DNA of 29,991 nucleotides. Origin: an uncultured Bacteroidota bacterium (GTDB lineage Bacteria > Bacteroidota > Bacteroidia > Chitinophagales > Chitinophagaceae). The position numbers and the translations under genes were made by a program. The stretch covers positions 1-29,991 of the forward strand of contig CAIZLI010000221.1 of assembly GCA_903933765.1 (NCBI GenBank), in the 5' to 3' direction. Positions 23,869 to 29,991 of this stretch are shown one piece after another (position 1 is the first letter of the stretch; each line of letters starts with the position of its first letter). The notes below the pieces were generated by a model. The model was not told the origin of the DNA, ran no database searches, and saw only the letters and a list, made by a program, of their open reading frames with translations.

Positions 23869-25809
23869 ATGTCTAAATACGAAGCAATACATTTTGTAGA
23901 TACTGCACAAGCAGTATGGAATTATTCGCTCTTTACAGACGAAGATGTACATGCTTTTCAACATGGGACACATTCTACCTTATATTTATTATTTGGCAAC
24001 AAACAGATTGAAGTATTGGGTGTGCATGGAACTTATTTTAGTGTATGGGCGCCTAATGCAACTGCGGTTTTTGTGAAGGGCAATTTTAATGACTGGAATA
24101 ATGAGGCACATCCTTTAAAAGTTAGACAAGAATCATCGGGCATCTGGGAAGGTTTTATTCCAAACATTGGACAAGGCGAAGTGTATAAGTACCATATACA
24201 TGGCTATAAGGGCATCAAATTAGACAAAGGGGATCCTTATGCGCATTATTGGGAATTAAGACCACTAACAGCATCTATTACATGGCAGACAGCATACCAA
24301 TGGAAGGATCAACAATGGTTGGAGGATAGAAAAATTAAAAACAGAACAGATCAACCCTATTCGGTGTATGAAGTGCATTTGGCTAGTTGGATGCGACCAG
24401 ATAAAAATAATTCCGAAAGCTATAATAGTTATGTGCAGTTAATTCATTTAATGGTGCCTTATGTCAAAGAAATGGGTTTCACGCATGTTGAATTCATGCC
24501 TGTGATGGAACATCCATTTGATGGTAGTTGGGGCTATCAAGGTGCTGGTTTTTTTGCACCTACTTCTAGGTTTGGGAATCCACAAGAATTTGCCGCTTTA
24601 GTAGATGCTTTTCATCAAGCTGGTATTGGGGTGATTTTGGATTGGGTGCCATCTCATTTTCCATATGATAGTCATGGATTATTTATGTTTGATGGTGCCA
24701 ATACCTATGAGTATGCAGACATGCGTAAAGGATTTCATCCCGACTGGAATTCATATATTTTTAATTACAAAAGAGGCGAGGTCAAGTCTTTCTTAATTAG
24801 TAGTGCTAAGTTTTGGTGTGATCAATTTCACATTGACGCGCTAAGAGTGGATGCAGTTAGTTCTATGTTAAGATTGGATTATAGTAGAGAAGAAGGACAA
24901 TGGGAACCCAATGAATTTGGAGGGAATGGTAATTTAGAAGCCATTGAATTCATCAAAGATTTAAATATCACTTTATACCGAGATTTCCCTGCAATACAAA
25001 CGATTGCCGAAGAGGCATCAGATTGGCCAGGCATAAGTCAACCCGTGTTTATGGATGGATTGGGTTTTGGAATGAAATGGATGATGGGATGGATGCATGA
25101 CACTTTGGACTATTTTAAATTGGATCCTATCATGCGATCTGGCGCGCAGGATAAATTTAGTTTTTCCATGATGTATTATTACGATGAACATTTTATGTTG
25201 CCTTTAAGTCATGACGAAGTAGTGCATGGGAAAAGCCCCATGTTGTATAAAATGCCAGGCGATGAATGGCAAAAATTTGCAAACCTTAGATTGATGTATG
25301 CCTATATGTTTTTGCACCCAGGTGCGAAACTATTGTTCATGGGGAATGAATTTGCTGCTACAAAAGAATGGGATTTCCAGTCAGAATTACAATGGGACTT
25401 ATTGCAATATCCAAGTCATGGCGGTATGAAACATTGTGTGCAACAATTAAACGCTTTATACAAAGCAAATCCTGCATTGTATGAATTACAATATGAAACG
25501 GGGGGATTTGAATGGGTGGAAATGAATCAACGACAAGAGGGGATTATTGCATTTAAAAGAAATGGAAAAGAGCAAAAAGAATCAATATTAGTGGTCTTTA
25601 ATATGACACCTGTTCCCAGGCATCAAGTGCCGATTCATGTATATGGCAAAACCAATTGGGTGGAAATATTCAACTCGGATGCCAAATCCTTTTGGGGTTC
25701 TGGAAACATAAATAATAAGGGTGTTCAAGGTGTATCGGTGGATGGCACCAATGATTGGCAGGTATTGCATTTAGATTTACCGCCCTTAGCAGCGATTGTT
25801 TTGAAGTAA
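23869..25809 (+). CDS. glgB: 1,4-alpha-glucan branching enzyme
   Basis: The 646-residue GH13 enzyme makes alpha-1,6 branches in glycogen. It has a CBM48 domain (about 50-135: YFSVWAPNATAVFVKGNFNDW), the barrel motifs GVILDWVPSHF (254-264), DALRVDAVSSMLRLDYSR with nucleophile Asp328, the AEEASDWPG acid/base segment (Glu381) and LSHDEVVHGKSPM (446 onward, Asp449). The C-terminal all-beta domain ends in PPLAAIVLK. No long N1 extension is present. It starts 2 bases after the GH13 hydrolase stop, so the two are surely co-transcribed. No terminator is seen directly after it, so transcription could continue into the small gene at 25914. Confidence 0.95.
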   Translation: MSKYEAIHFVDTAQAVWNYSLFTDEDVHAFQHGTHSTLYLLFGNKQIEVLGVHGTYFSVWAPNATAVFVKGNFNDWNNEAHPLKVRQESSGIWEGFIPNIGQGEVYKYHIHGYKGIKLDKGDPYAHYWELRPLTASITWQTAYQWKDQQWLEDRKIKNRTDQPYSVYEVHLASWMRPDKNNSESYNSYVQLIHLMVPYVKEMGFTHVEFMPVMEHPFDGSWGYQGAGFFAPTSRFGNPQEFAALVDAFHQAGIGVILDWVPSHFPYDSHGLFMFDGANTYEYADMRKGFHPDWNSYIFNYKRGEVKSFLISSAKFWCDQFHIDALRVDAVSSMLRLDYSREEGQWEPNEFGGNGNLEAIEFIKDLNITLYRDFPAIQTIAEEASDWPGISQPVFMDGLGFGMKWMMGWMHDTLDYFKLDPIMRSGAQDKFSFSMMYYYDEHFMLPLSHDEVVHGKSPMLYKMPGDEWQKFANLRLMYAYMFLHPGAKLLFMGNEFAATKEWDFQSELQWDLLQYPSHGGMKHCVQQLNALYKANPALYELQYETGGFEWVEMNQRQEGIIAFKRNGKEQKESILVVFNMTPVPRHQVPIHVYGKTNWVEIFNSDAKSFWGSGNINNKGVQGVSVDGTNDWQVLHLDLPPLAAIVLK

Positions 25810-25913
25810 ATCACATTTTTTTACAAGTTTTGCACATTGTGGAAATCTGGGCATAAGTTAACAATTAGTTTAAATTAGGGTTGGACCTTTACATCATAAT
25901 CAAACCCTATGTT

Positions 25914-26222
25914 ATGAAAACAAGTAACAAAGCTTTAATGTATGATGCTGTCTCTGAAATGATTCAATTGCATGCATTTGACCATTTATTGGATGCTGAG
26001 TTGGCGAATTTCAAAAATGTATTAAATCAATGGGTTGCAGAAGAAAATGATATTGCTTTAAAAGAAAAACTTTTTGTTTATCTAAATAAAGTAAACTTTT
26101 TCGTAGAAAATATTTCTCCTGCATCTATCCAATTATGGTTTTATGCACTGTCTTATAATAATTTCTCATTATTGAATGTAGGAAGTGAATTACAAGACAA
26201 CAATATAGAATTGACCTATTAA
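25914..26222 (+). CDS. Small hypothetical protein
   Basis: I do not recognise this 102-residue protein. It is predicted mostly helical (MYDAVSEMIQLHAFDHLLDAELANFKN, then VAEENDIALKEKLFVYLNKVNFFVENIS), with no signal peptide, cysteines or transmembrane segment, and it is moderately acidic. Its second half is aromatic-rich (IQLWFYALSYNNFSLLNV). The ATG at 25914 is preferred; an in-frame ATG 33 bases upstream adds a poorly conserved-looking hydrophobic leader (DLYIIIKPYV). It follows glgB after 104 bases and ends at a strong terminator, so it may be the tail of the glycogen operon or a unit of its own. Codon use is like its neighbours, which supports a real gene. Confidence 0.6.
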   Translation: MKTSNKALMYDAVSEMIQLHAFDHLLDAELANFKNVLNQWVAEENDIALKEKLFVYLNKVNFFVENISPASIQLWFYALSYNNFSLLNVGSELQDNNIELTY

Positions 26223-26240
26223 AATGGATGGGTTTTAAGT

Positions 26241-26276
26241 AAAAAAAAGACCACTCAATTTGAGTGGTCTTTTTTT
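26241..26276. terminator. Bidirectional intrinsic terminator between convergent genes
   Basis: A 9-bp stem GACCACTCA / TGAGTGGTC (26249-26257 with 26261-26269) has an ATT loop, eight A before it and seven T after it. It serves the small plus-strand gene and the minus-strand coiled-coil gene. Confidence 0.92.
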
Positions 26277-26292
26277 ATAAGTAAGTTATAGG

Positions 26293-27207
26293 TTAGAATA
26301 AACCACCTTTTTTCAAAGTTGTTTTTCCTTCACCAATTTTGAAGCCATTATTGTATACTTCTACCAAGTATGCGCCTTCAACAAACTTAGCGCTTTGTTT
26401 TACGTCGTAGCTAATTGGTAAAACCGCATTTTGAACATATTGCACTGTAATTTTATTAGAATAAGCTTTAGTACCATCTTCTCTAGTATTGATTTTGCCA
26501 CCTTCTGTAAAGCTTACACCGTTTGGTGCAGTGATACAAACATATAAATCTTGATTACCAGATGGGGTAATTTTATTTTTGTCAATTTGGAAAGACAAAC
26601 GAATCGTGTTCGCACGCTTTGCAGAATTGGTCACTTTTTCAGTTCCGTCCTCTTTTACTCTAACTGCTTGAATGCTGAAAGAAGAAGCATGTAAAGTTGA
26701 GCCAATATCTTGTAATCTTTCCTTCTCTTTAGTTGTTGAAGTAAGATTGGTATTTAAGTTTGTATTTTCTGTCGTTAATACTTCGTTCTTAACTGTCAAT
26801 ACTTTATTTTCTTCTTGTGCTTTTGCTAAATCAGTAAATAAGCCAGCTACTTTTCCGTTTAGTTCTGCAATCATTGACTTCGCTTCTGCTAATTCTTTAT
26901 CCGTTGCTTCCTTTTTAAGTAAGATATTGCTGATATTAGACTTTAATTGTTGAATATCGTTTGACTTTGACAATAAATCACCTTGCAATTGCGTGTTTTG
27001 TTGTGTCAAAGAATCTGCTTTAGCAGAAACAGCAATAAAATCTGCTTGAATAGCATTCTTAGCGCTATCTAAGTTATTTACTTGCGTGGTGTAGTTCGTG
27101 ATAATTTCTGTCTTAGAAGTACTAAAGTAGATCCATGAACCGATAAGGGCAATAGCCAATAAGCCAATAATAATTTTGCCTCCGTTACCTGAATTTTCGT
27201 TGCTCAT
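26293..27207 (-). CDS. Membrane-anchored coiled-coil protein with C-terminal beta domain
   Basis: The 304-residue protein has a short polar N-terminus, one transmembrane segment (about 11-29: KIIIGLLAIALIGSWIYF), a long heptad-rich coiled coil (about 40-170, rich in Leu/Asn/Glu/Lys: SMIAELNGKVAGLFTDLAKA) and a beta-rich C-terminal domain (about 175-304: IRLSFQIDKNKITPSGNQDL, DLYVCITAPNGVSF, GAYLVEVYNNGFKIGEGKTT). Topology would place the coiled coil and beta domain in the periplasm. Such proteins are common in Bacteroidota but I know no assigned function. It is divergent from holA, with TATATTTG on the minus strand 29 bases before its ATG. Confidence 0.75.
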   Translation of the reverse strand: MSNENSGNGGKIIIGLLAIALIGSWIYFSTSKTEIITNYTTQVNNLDSAKNAIQADFIAVSAKADSLTQQNTQLQGDLLSKSNDIQQLKSNISNILLKKEATDKELAEAKSMIAELNGKVAGLFTDLAKAQEENKVLTVKNEVLTTENTNLNTNLTSTTKEKERLQDIGSTLHASSFSIQAVRVKEDGTEKVTNSAKRANTIRLSFQIDKNKITPSGNQDLYVCITAPNGVSFTEGGKINTREDGTKAYSNKITVQYVQNAVLPISYDVKQSAKFVEGAYLVEVYNNGFKIGEGKTTLKKGGLF

Positions 27208-27235
27208 AAGAAAATGTATTTATTTATTTATTTTG

Positions 27236-27243
27236 CAAATATA
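27236..27243 (-). promoter_or_regulatory. -7 promoter element of the coiled-coil protein gene
   Basis: The minus strand reads TATATTTG, a full TAnnTTTG match, ending 29 bases before the ATG at 27207. It abuts a plus-strand TATTTTG (27229-27235), so TTTGCAAA forms the centre of a near-symmetrical divergent promoter. Confidence 0.55.
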
Positions 27244-27276
27244 TTAAAAAAACAGCATTCCTGTATATCTTTGAAG

Positions 27277-28275
27277 ATGCCTATTTCCAAAATTTTATCG
27301 AATTGGAAAAATAACGTCTTCGACGCCGTCTATTGGCTGGAGGGGGAAGAGTCTTTTTATATAGACCAGTTGGTGCAATATGCAGAACATAAGTTATTAC
27401 CCGAGGCAGATCAAGCCTTTAATTTAACCGTTTTTTATGGGAAAGACGCGGATTGGGCAGATGTGGTCAATGCCTGCAAACGATATCCAGTCTTTGCAGA
27501 AAAGCAGGTAGTGATTATCAAAGAGGCGCAACACATGAATTCATTGGAAAAATTAGTCTCCTATATCGAGCATCCATTGTCCTCTACGATCCTTGTGGTG
27601 GCCCATAAGGACAAAAATGTAGATGGACGATCCGCTTTGGCTAAATTACTCAAAACCAAAGCGGTAGTTGTTAGTACAAAAAAAATGTATGACAATAAAT
27701 TACCTGACTGGGTGAACCAATGGGTGGCTGACAATGGCTACCAAATTAACCCTAAGGCAGTTCAGATTATTGTGGATCATATTGGAAATGATTTAAGCAG
27801 GATCAAAAATGAATTGGAAAAATTAATGGTGAATTTAGGGGATCGTAAAAAAATCACCGAAGATGATATTGAAAAATATATTGGGATTAGTAAAGAGTTC
27901 AATGCCTTTGAATTCCAAGATGCCATTGCACATAAAAAATTCTCTAGGGCCATTCAAATGATTCAATATTTTGAGTCAAATCAAAAAGCGGCACCCATCC
28001 AGCTGATCCTTCCAACCCTCTATGGTTTTTTTAGTAAACTATATGCGGTGTATGGATTAGGCACCAATGACGAAAAAAGAATCATGGCGGAAGTTGGGTT
28101 GAATTTCTTTTCAATTAAAACAACTATGGCAGCCACTAGACATTATAATTATGCCAAAGTGGAACAAATACTTTTATTGATTCACGAGTACAATTTGCGC
28201 GTATTAGGCATCAATGACGCAAGTAATTCAGACGCTGACTTATTAAAGGAATTGGTCGTTAAAATAATGTCTTAA
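27277..28275 (+). CDS. holA: DNA polymerase III delta subunit
   Basis: The 332-residue clamp-loader subunit opens the sliding clamp during DNA replication. The N-terminal block VYWLEGEESFYID (18-30) and RYPVFAEKQVVIIKEAQ (69-85) are the typical HolA AAA+-like features without a functional Walker A. NDLSRIKNELEKL (about 178-190) and the VGISKEFNAFEF-like stretch (YIGISKEFNAFEFQDAIAHK) mark the start of the collar domain. The ATG at 27277 gives the family N-terminus; an in-frame ATG at 27214 would add 21 residues that start almost at the neighbouring gene's start. The gene is divergent from the coiled-coil gene and its stop overlaps the convergent ribF stop by 4 bases. Confidence 0.93.
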   Translation: MPISKILSNWKNNVFDAVYWLEGEESFYIDQLVQYAEHKLLPEADQAFNLTVFYGKDADWADVVNACKRYPVFAEKQVVIIKEAQHMNSLEKLVSYIEHPLSSTILVVAHKDKNVDGRSALAKLLKTKAVVVSTKKMYDNKLPDWVNQWVADNGYQINPKAVQIIVDHIGNDLSRIKNELEKLMVNLGDRKKITEDDIEKYIGISKEFNAFEFQDAIAHKKFSRAIQMIQYFESNQKAAPIQLILPTLYGFFSKLYAVYGLGTNDEKRIMAEVGLNFFSIKTTMAATRHYNYAKVEQILLLIHEYNLRVLGINDASNSDADLLKELVVKIMS

Positions 28276-29228
28276 TCTAATTTTTCTTCATACTTCGCTA
28301 AGATGGCTGAAGCGGTTATTTTATCTTGTCCCAGTTGATTTTTTAATGCGTCTAATCCATCGAACTTCACTTCTCCTCTAATAAATTCATAGACCATCAC
28401 TGTAATATATTGTTCGTAAATATCTTGATCGAATTTAAAAATATGCACCTCAATCACTTTTTTTTGTCCATCTACCGTTGGGCGAATCCCAATATTCATC
28501 ATCCCATCTAAAATGGCATGGTTGGTGCATTCTCCCTTCACTTGCACAGCGTATACGCCGTTTGCGGGGATCAACTTCTCCTCGTCATTGATATGTAAAT
28601 TAGCGGTAGGATACCCAATGGTTCTACCCAATTGATTTCCTCTAACTACAAATCCTTCAAATTGGTATGCATAGCCTAGTAAATCATTGGCTTTTTTAAT
28701 TTCATGTTCAGCAATATAATTTCTGATTAAAGTAGAACTTATAATTTCATTTTGAACCAATTGTTCGTTGATTTCTTCTACTTGAAAATCTAATTTCGCC
28801 CCCATTGTTTTCAATAATTCAATATTCCCATTTCTGCCTTTTCCAAAATGGTGGTCATAGCCTACAATAACGGTTTTAGGCTTAAAATAATGGTATAAAA
28901 AATCTTCCACATACTGCGCTGCAGTCATATTAGAGAATTGGTAATCAAAATTGATGATCACTAGGTGGTCTATCCCTGCAGCTTCTAATAACTGAATCCT
29001 TTCTTTGATACTTGATAGCTGCTTGATTTCTCCAGGCACAGAAGAGATGACTTTTCTTGGATGCGGATGAAAAGTAATGATGATGGTTTCTCCCTCCACT
29101 TTTTGGGCCAATTGCTTCATTCTGTGAATGATTTGCTGATGTCCTTTATGAACGCCATCAAAAGCACCCATTGTCACAATGGCGTCCTTAAATTGGGGCA
29201 GGGAACTTAAATCGTAGTGAACCTTCAT
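28272..29228 (-). CDS. ribF: Bifunctional riboflavin kinase / FAD synthetase
   Basis: The 318-residue enzyme turns riboflavin into FMN and then FAD. The FAD synthetase half has the nucleotidyltransferase motif GAFDGVHKGH (21-30, His27 and His30), GYDHHFGKGRNG (123-134) and ISSTLIR (163-169). The riboflavin kinase half has GRTIGYPTAN (201-210), MNIGIRPT (244-251) and the EVHIF segment with Glu260. The ATG at 29228 is chosen: a longer in-frame ATG at 29252 lies inside the -7 element, and the shorter form matches the family start. It overlaps holA by 4 bases at its end and diverges from purM through a 67-base region with an inverted repeat. Confidence 0.95.
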   Translation of the reverse strand: MKVHYDLSSLPQFKDAIVTMGAFDGVHKGHQQIIHRMKQLAQKVEGETIIITFHPHPRKVISSVPGEIKQLSSIKERIQLLEAAGIDHLVIINFDYQFSNMTAAQYVEDFLYHYFKPKTVIVGYDHHFGKGRNGNIELLKTMGAKLDFQVEEINEQLVQNEIISSTLIRNYIAEHEIKKANDLLGYAYQFEGFVVRGNQLGRTIGYPTANLHINDEEKLIPANGVYAVQVKGECTNHAILDGMMNIGIRPTVDGQKKVIEVHIFKFDQDIYEQYITVMVYEFIRGEVKFDGLDALKNQLGQDKITASAILAKYEEKLD

Positions 29229-29243
29229 CTTTGTCTTGTAAAT

Positions 29244-29272
29244 AAGGTACAAATGTAAAACAATTGTACCTT
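29244..29272. promoter_or_regulatory. Inverted repeat (candidate operator) between ribF and purM
   Basis: AAGGTACAA (29244-29252) and TTGTACCTT (29264-29272) are exact 9-base reverse complements with an 11-base spacer, so half-site centres are 20 bp apart, two helical turns. The left arm overlaps the ribF -7 element and the right arm overlaps the purM -7 element, a layout suited to joint control of both genes. Confidence 0.5.
29250..29257 (-). promoter_or_regulatory. -7 promoter element of ribF
   Basis: The minus strand reads TACATTTG, a full TAnnTTTG match, ending 22 bases before the ribF ATG at 29228. Confidence 0.6.
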
Positions 29273-29274
29273 TG
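29267..29274 (+). promoter_or_regulatory. -7 promoter element of purM
   Basis: TACCTTTG is a full TAnnTTTG match ending 22 bases before the purM ATG at 29296, the same spacing as ribF on the other strand. Confidence 0.6.
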
Positions 29275-29295
29275 TTGTAAAATCAATTTAAAGCC

Positions 29296-29991
29296 ATGTC
29301 ATTGTATGCTCAGCGCGGCGTTTCCGCTCAAAAAGAAGAAGTTCATGCCGCCATTCAGGATTTAGACCAAGGCTTGTATCCGAATGCTTTTTGTAAATTA
29401 TATGCCGATTTTTTAGGGGGTAGTCAAGACCATATCAATATCATGCATGCAGATGGTGCAGGGACCAAAAGTATTTTAGCTTATTTATATTGGAAAGAAA
29501 CTGGGGATGCCTCTGTTTGGAAAGGCATTGCGCAGGATGCGATTGCAATGAACTTGGATGATTTATTATGCGTTGGTATTTATGATCAAATTTTATTTTC
29601 ATCTACCATTGACCGTAATAAATTATTAATCACTGGAGAAGTCATTAGTCAGGTGATCAATGGTACCCAAGCTTTTTTCAATACTTTAAAAGAATTTGGT
29701 GTACAGATTGCCTTTTTAGGAGGCGAAACTGCAGATGTGGGAGATGTGGTAAGAACCATTGCAGTCAATGGAACGATGACTGCTAGATGGCCAAAATCAA
29801 AACTAATCACCAACGATTTAATTGCTCCAGGACAAGTAATTGTGGGCTTCTCAAGTTTTGGAAAAGCCAATTACGAAACAGAATACAATAGTGGATTAGG
29901 TAGCAATGGTTTAACCAGCGCAAGACATGATGTATTATCGCATCATTATGCCACTGCTTTTCCAGAGTCCTTTGAACCAACATTAAAAGAC
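29296..29991 (+). CDS. purM: Phosphoribosylformylglycinamidine cyclo-ligase (AIR synthetase), N-terminal part
   Basis: The gene starts at the ATG at 29296 and stays open to the window edge, giving 232 residues of an expected 390 or so. PurM closes the imidazole ring in purine synthesis using ATP. The start MSLYAQRGVSAQKEEVHAAI, the ATP-binding IMHADGAGTKS (49-59), DDLLCVG (88-94), the metal/ATP segment LGGETADVGD (141-150) and GSNGLTSARHDV near the visible end are those of the Bacteroidota type of PurM. It is divergent from ribF, with a -7 element 22 bases upstream and a shared inverted repeat. The 3' end is outside the window. Confidence 0.94.
   Translation, partial: MSLYAQRGVSAQKEEVHAAIQDLDQGLYPNAFCKLYADFLGGSQDHINIMHADGAGTKSILAYLYWKETGDASVWKGIAQDAIAMNLDDLLCVGIYDQILFSSTIDRNKLLITGEVISQVINGTQAFFNTLKEFGVQIAFLGGETADVGDVVRTIAVNGTMTARWPKSKLITNDLIAPGQVIVGFSSFGKANYETEYNSGLGSNGLTSARHDVLSHHYATAFPESFEPTLKD

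Noticed and set aside
25838..25846. TGTGGAAAT as a DnaA-box-like site after glgB
   Set aside because: It differs from TGTGGATAA at two of nine bases, stands alone, and no AT-rich unwinding element or replication-origin gene is nearby.
27266..27273. TATCTTTG as the holA promoter element
   Set aside because: It ends 4 bases before the holA ATG, so a start site 6-8 bases after it would fall inside the coding region.
27214..27276. Longer holA start at 27214
   Set aside because: It would place the start upstream of or within the divergent promoter region, and the 21 extra residues do not resemble HolA.
29229..29252. Longer ribF start at 29252
   Set aside because: It overlaps the ribF -7 element, and the family start matches MKVHYDL at 29228.
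1..29991. CRISPR array, insertion sequence, phage or toxin-antitoxin module
   Set aside because: No regularly spaced repeats, transposase, integrase or recognisable toxin/antitoxin pair was seen; nearly all genes are metabolic or housekeeping.

Overview
The window is a chromosomal segment from a low-GC (high-30s percent by eye) member of the Bacteroidota, most like the Chitinophagaceae group. The basis is a TonB-dependent receptor ending in an aromatic residue, a signal peptidase I with the extra N-terminal multispanning domain common in that phylum, a TopA without zinc ribbons, a PurM of the Bacteroidota type, FucP/GluP-type sugar permease plus ROK kinase, and repeated TAnnTTTG promoter elements 19-29 bases before start codons. 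All intact genes look functional; I saw no insertion sequence, phage gene, CRISPR array, tRNA or rRNA. No gene-free stretch exceeds 300 bases (the longest is 5886-6121).

Layout. 1-1281: 3' part of a TonB-dependent receptor with a terminator. 1409-2395: pyruvate dehydrogenase E1 beta, with a terminator. 2505-4506: signal peptidase I and cytidine deaminase. 4495-5885 (minus): a SirB1-like transglutaminase-fold protein and a methylguanine-DNA methyltransferase. 6122-7213: membrane fatty acid desaturase. 7230-7319: long hairpin. 7348-9708 (minus): topoisomerase I. 9846-10721 (minus): alpha/beta hydrolase. 10862-13534: a five-gene run of 2Fe-2S ferredoxin, IscX, KdsC-like phosphatase, UbiA prenyltransferase and Maf. 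13521-13925 (minus): OsmC-like peroxidase. 14023-14943: lipoyl synthase.

15120-25809 is the sugar-storage block. A minus-strand pair (sugar permease and ROK kinase) is divergent from a plus-strand run of glgA, glgC, an SLC45/GPH-like permease, an exported cyclomaltodextrinase-type GH13 enzyme and glgB. Together they cover uptake and phosphorylation of hexose, ADP-glucose formation, glycogen elongation and branching, and periplasmic breakdown of malto-oligosaccharides. 25914-26222 is a small unknown protein; 26293-27207 (minus) is a membrane-anchored coiled-coil protein; 27277-28275 is holA; 28272-29228 (minus) is ribF; purM runs off the right edge from 29296.

I did not find a convincing new system. 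The best leads are regulatory and structural: an 18-bp perfect palindrome over the ferredoxin promoter; a 9+11+9 inverted repeat between divergent ribF and purM; a 19-bp inverted repeat that reuses the last codons of the ROK kinase; a terminator whose U-tract doubles as the next promoter; and a ROK kinase lacking the usual zinc-binding cysteines.
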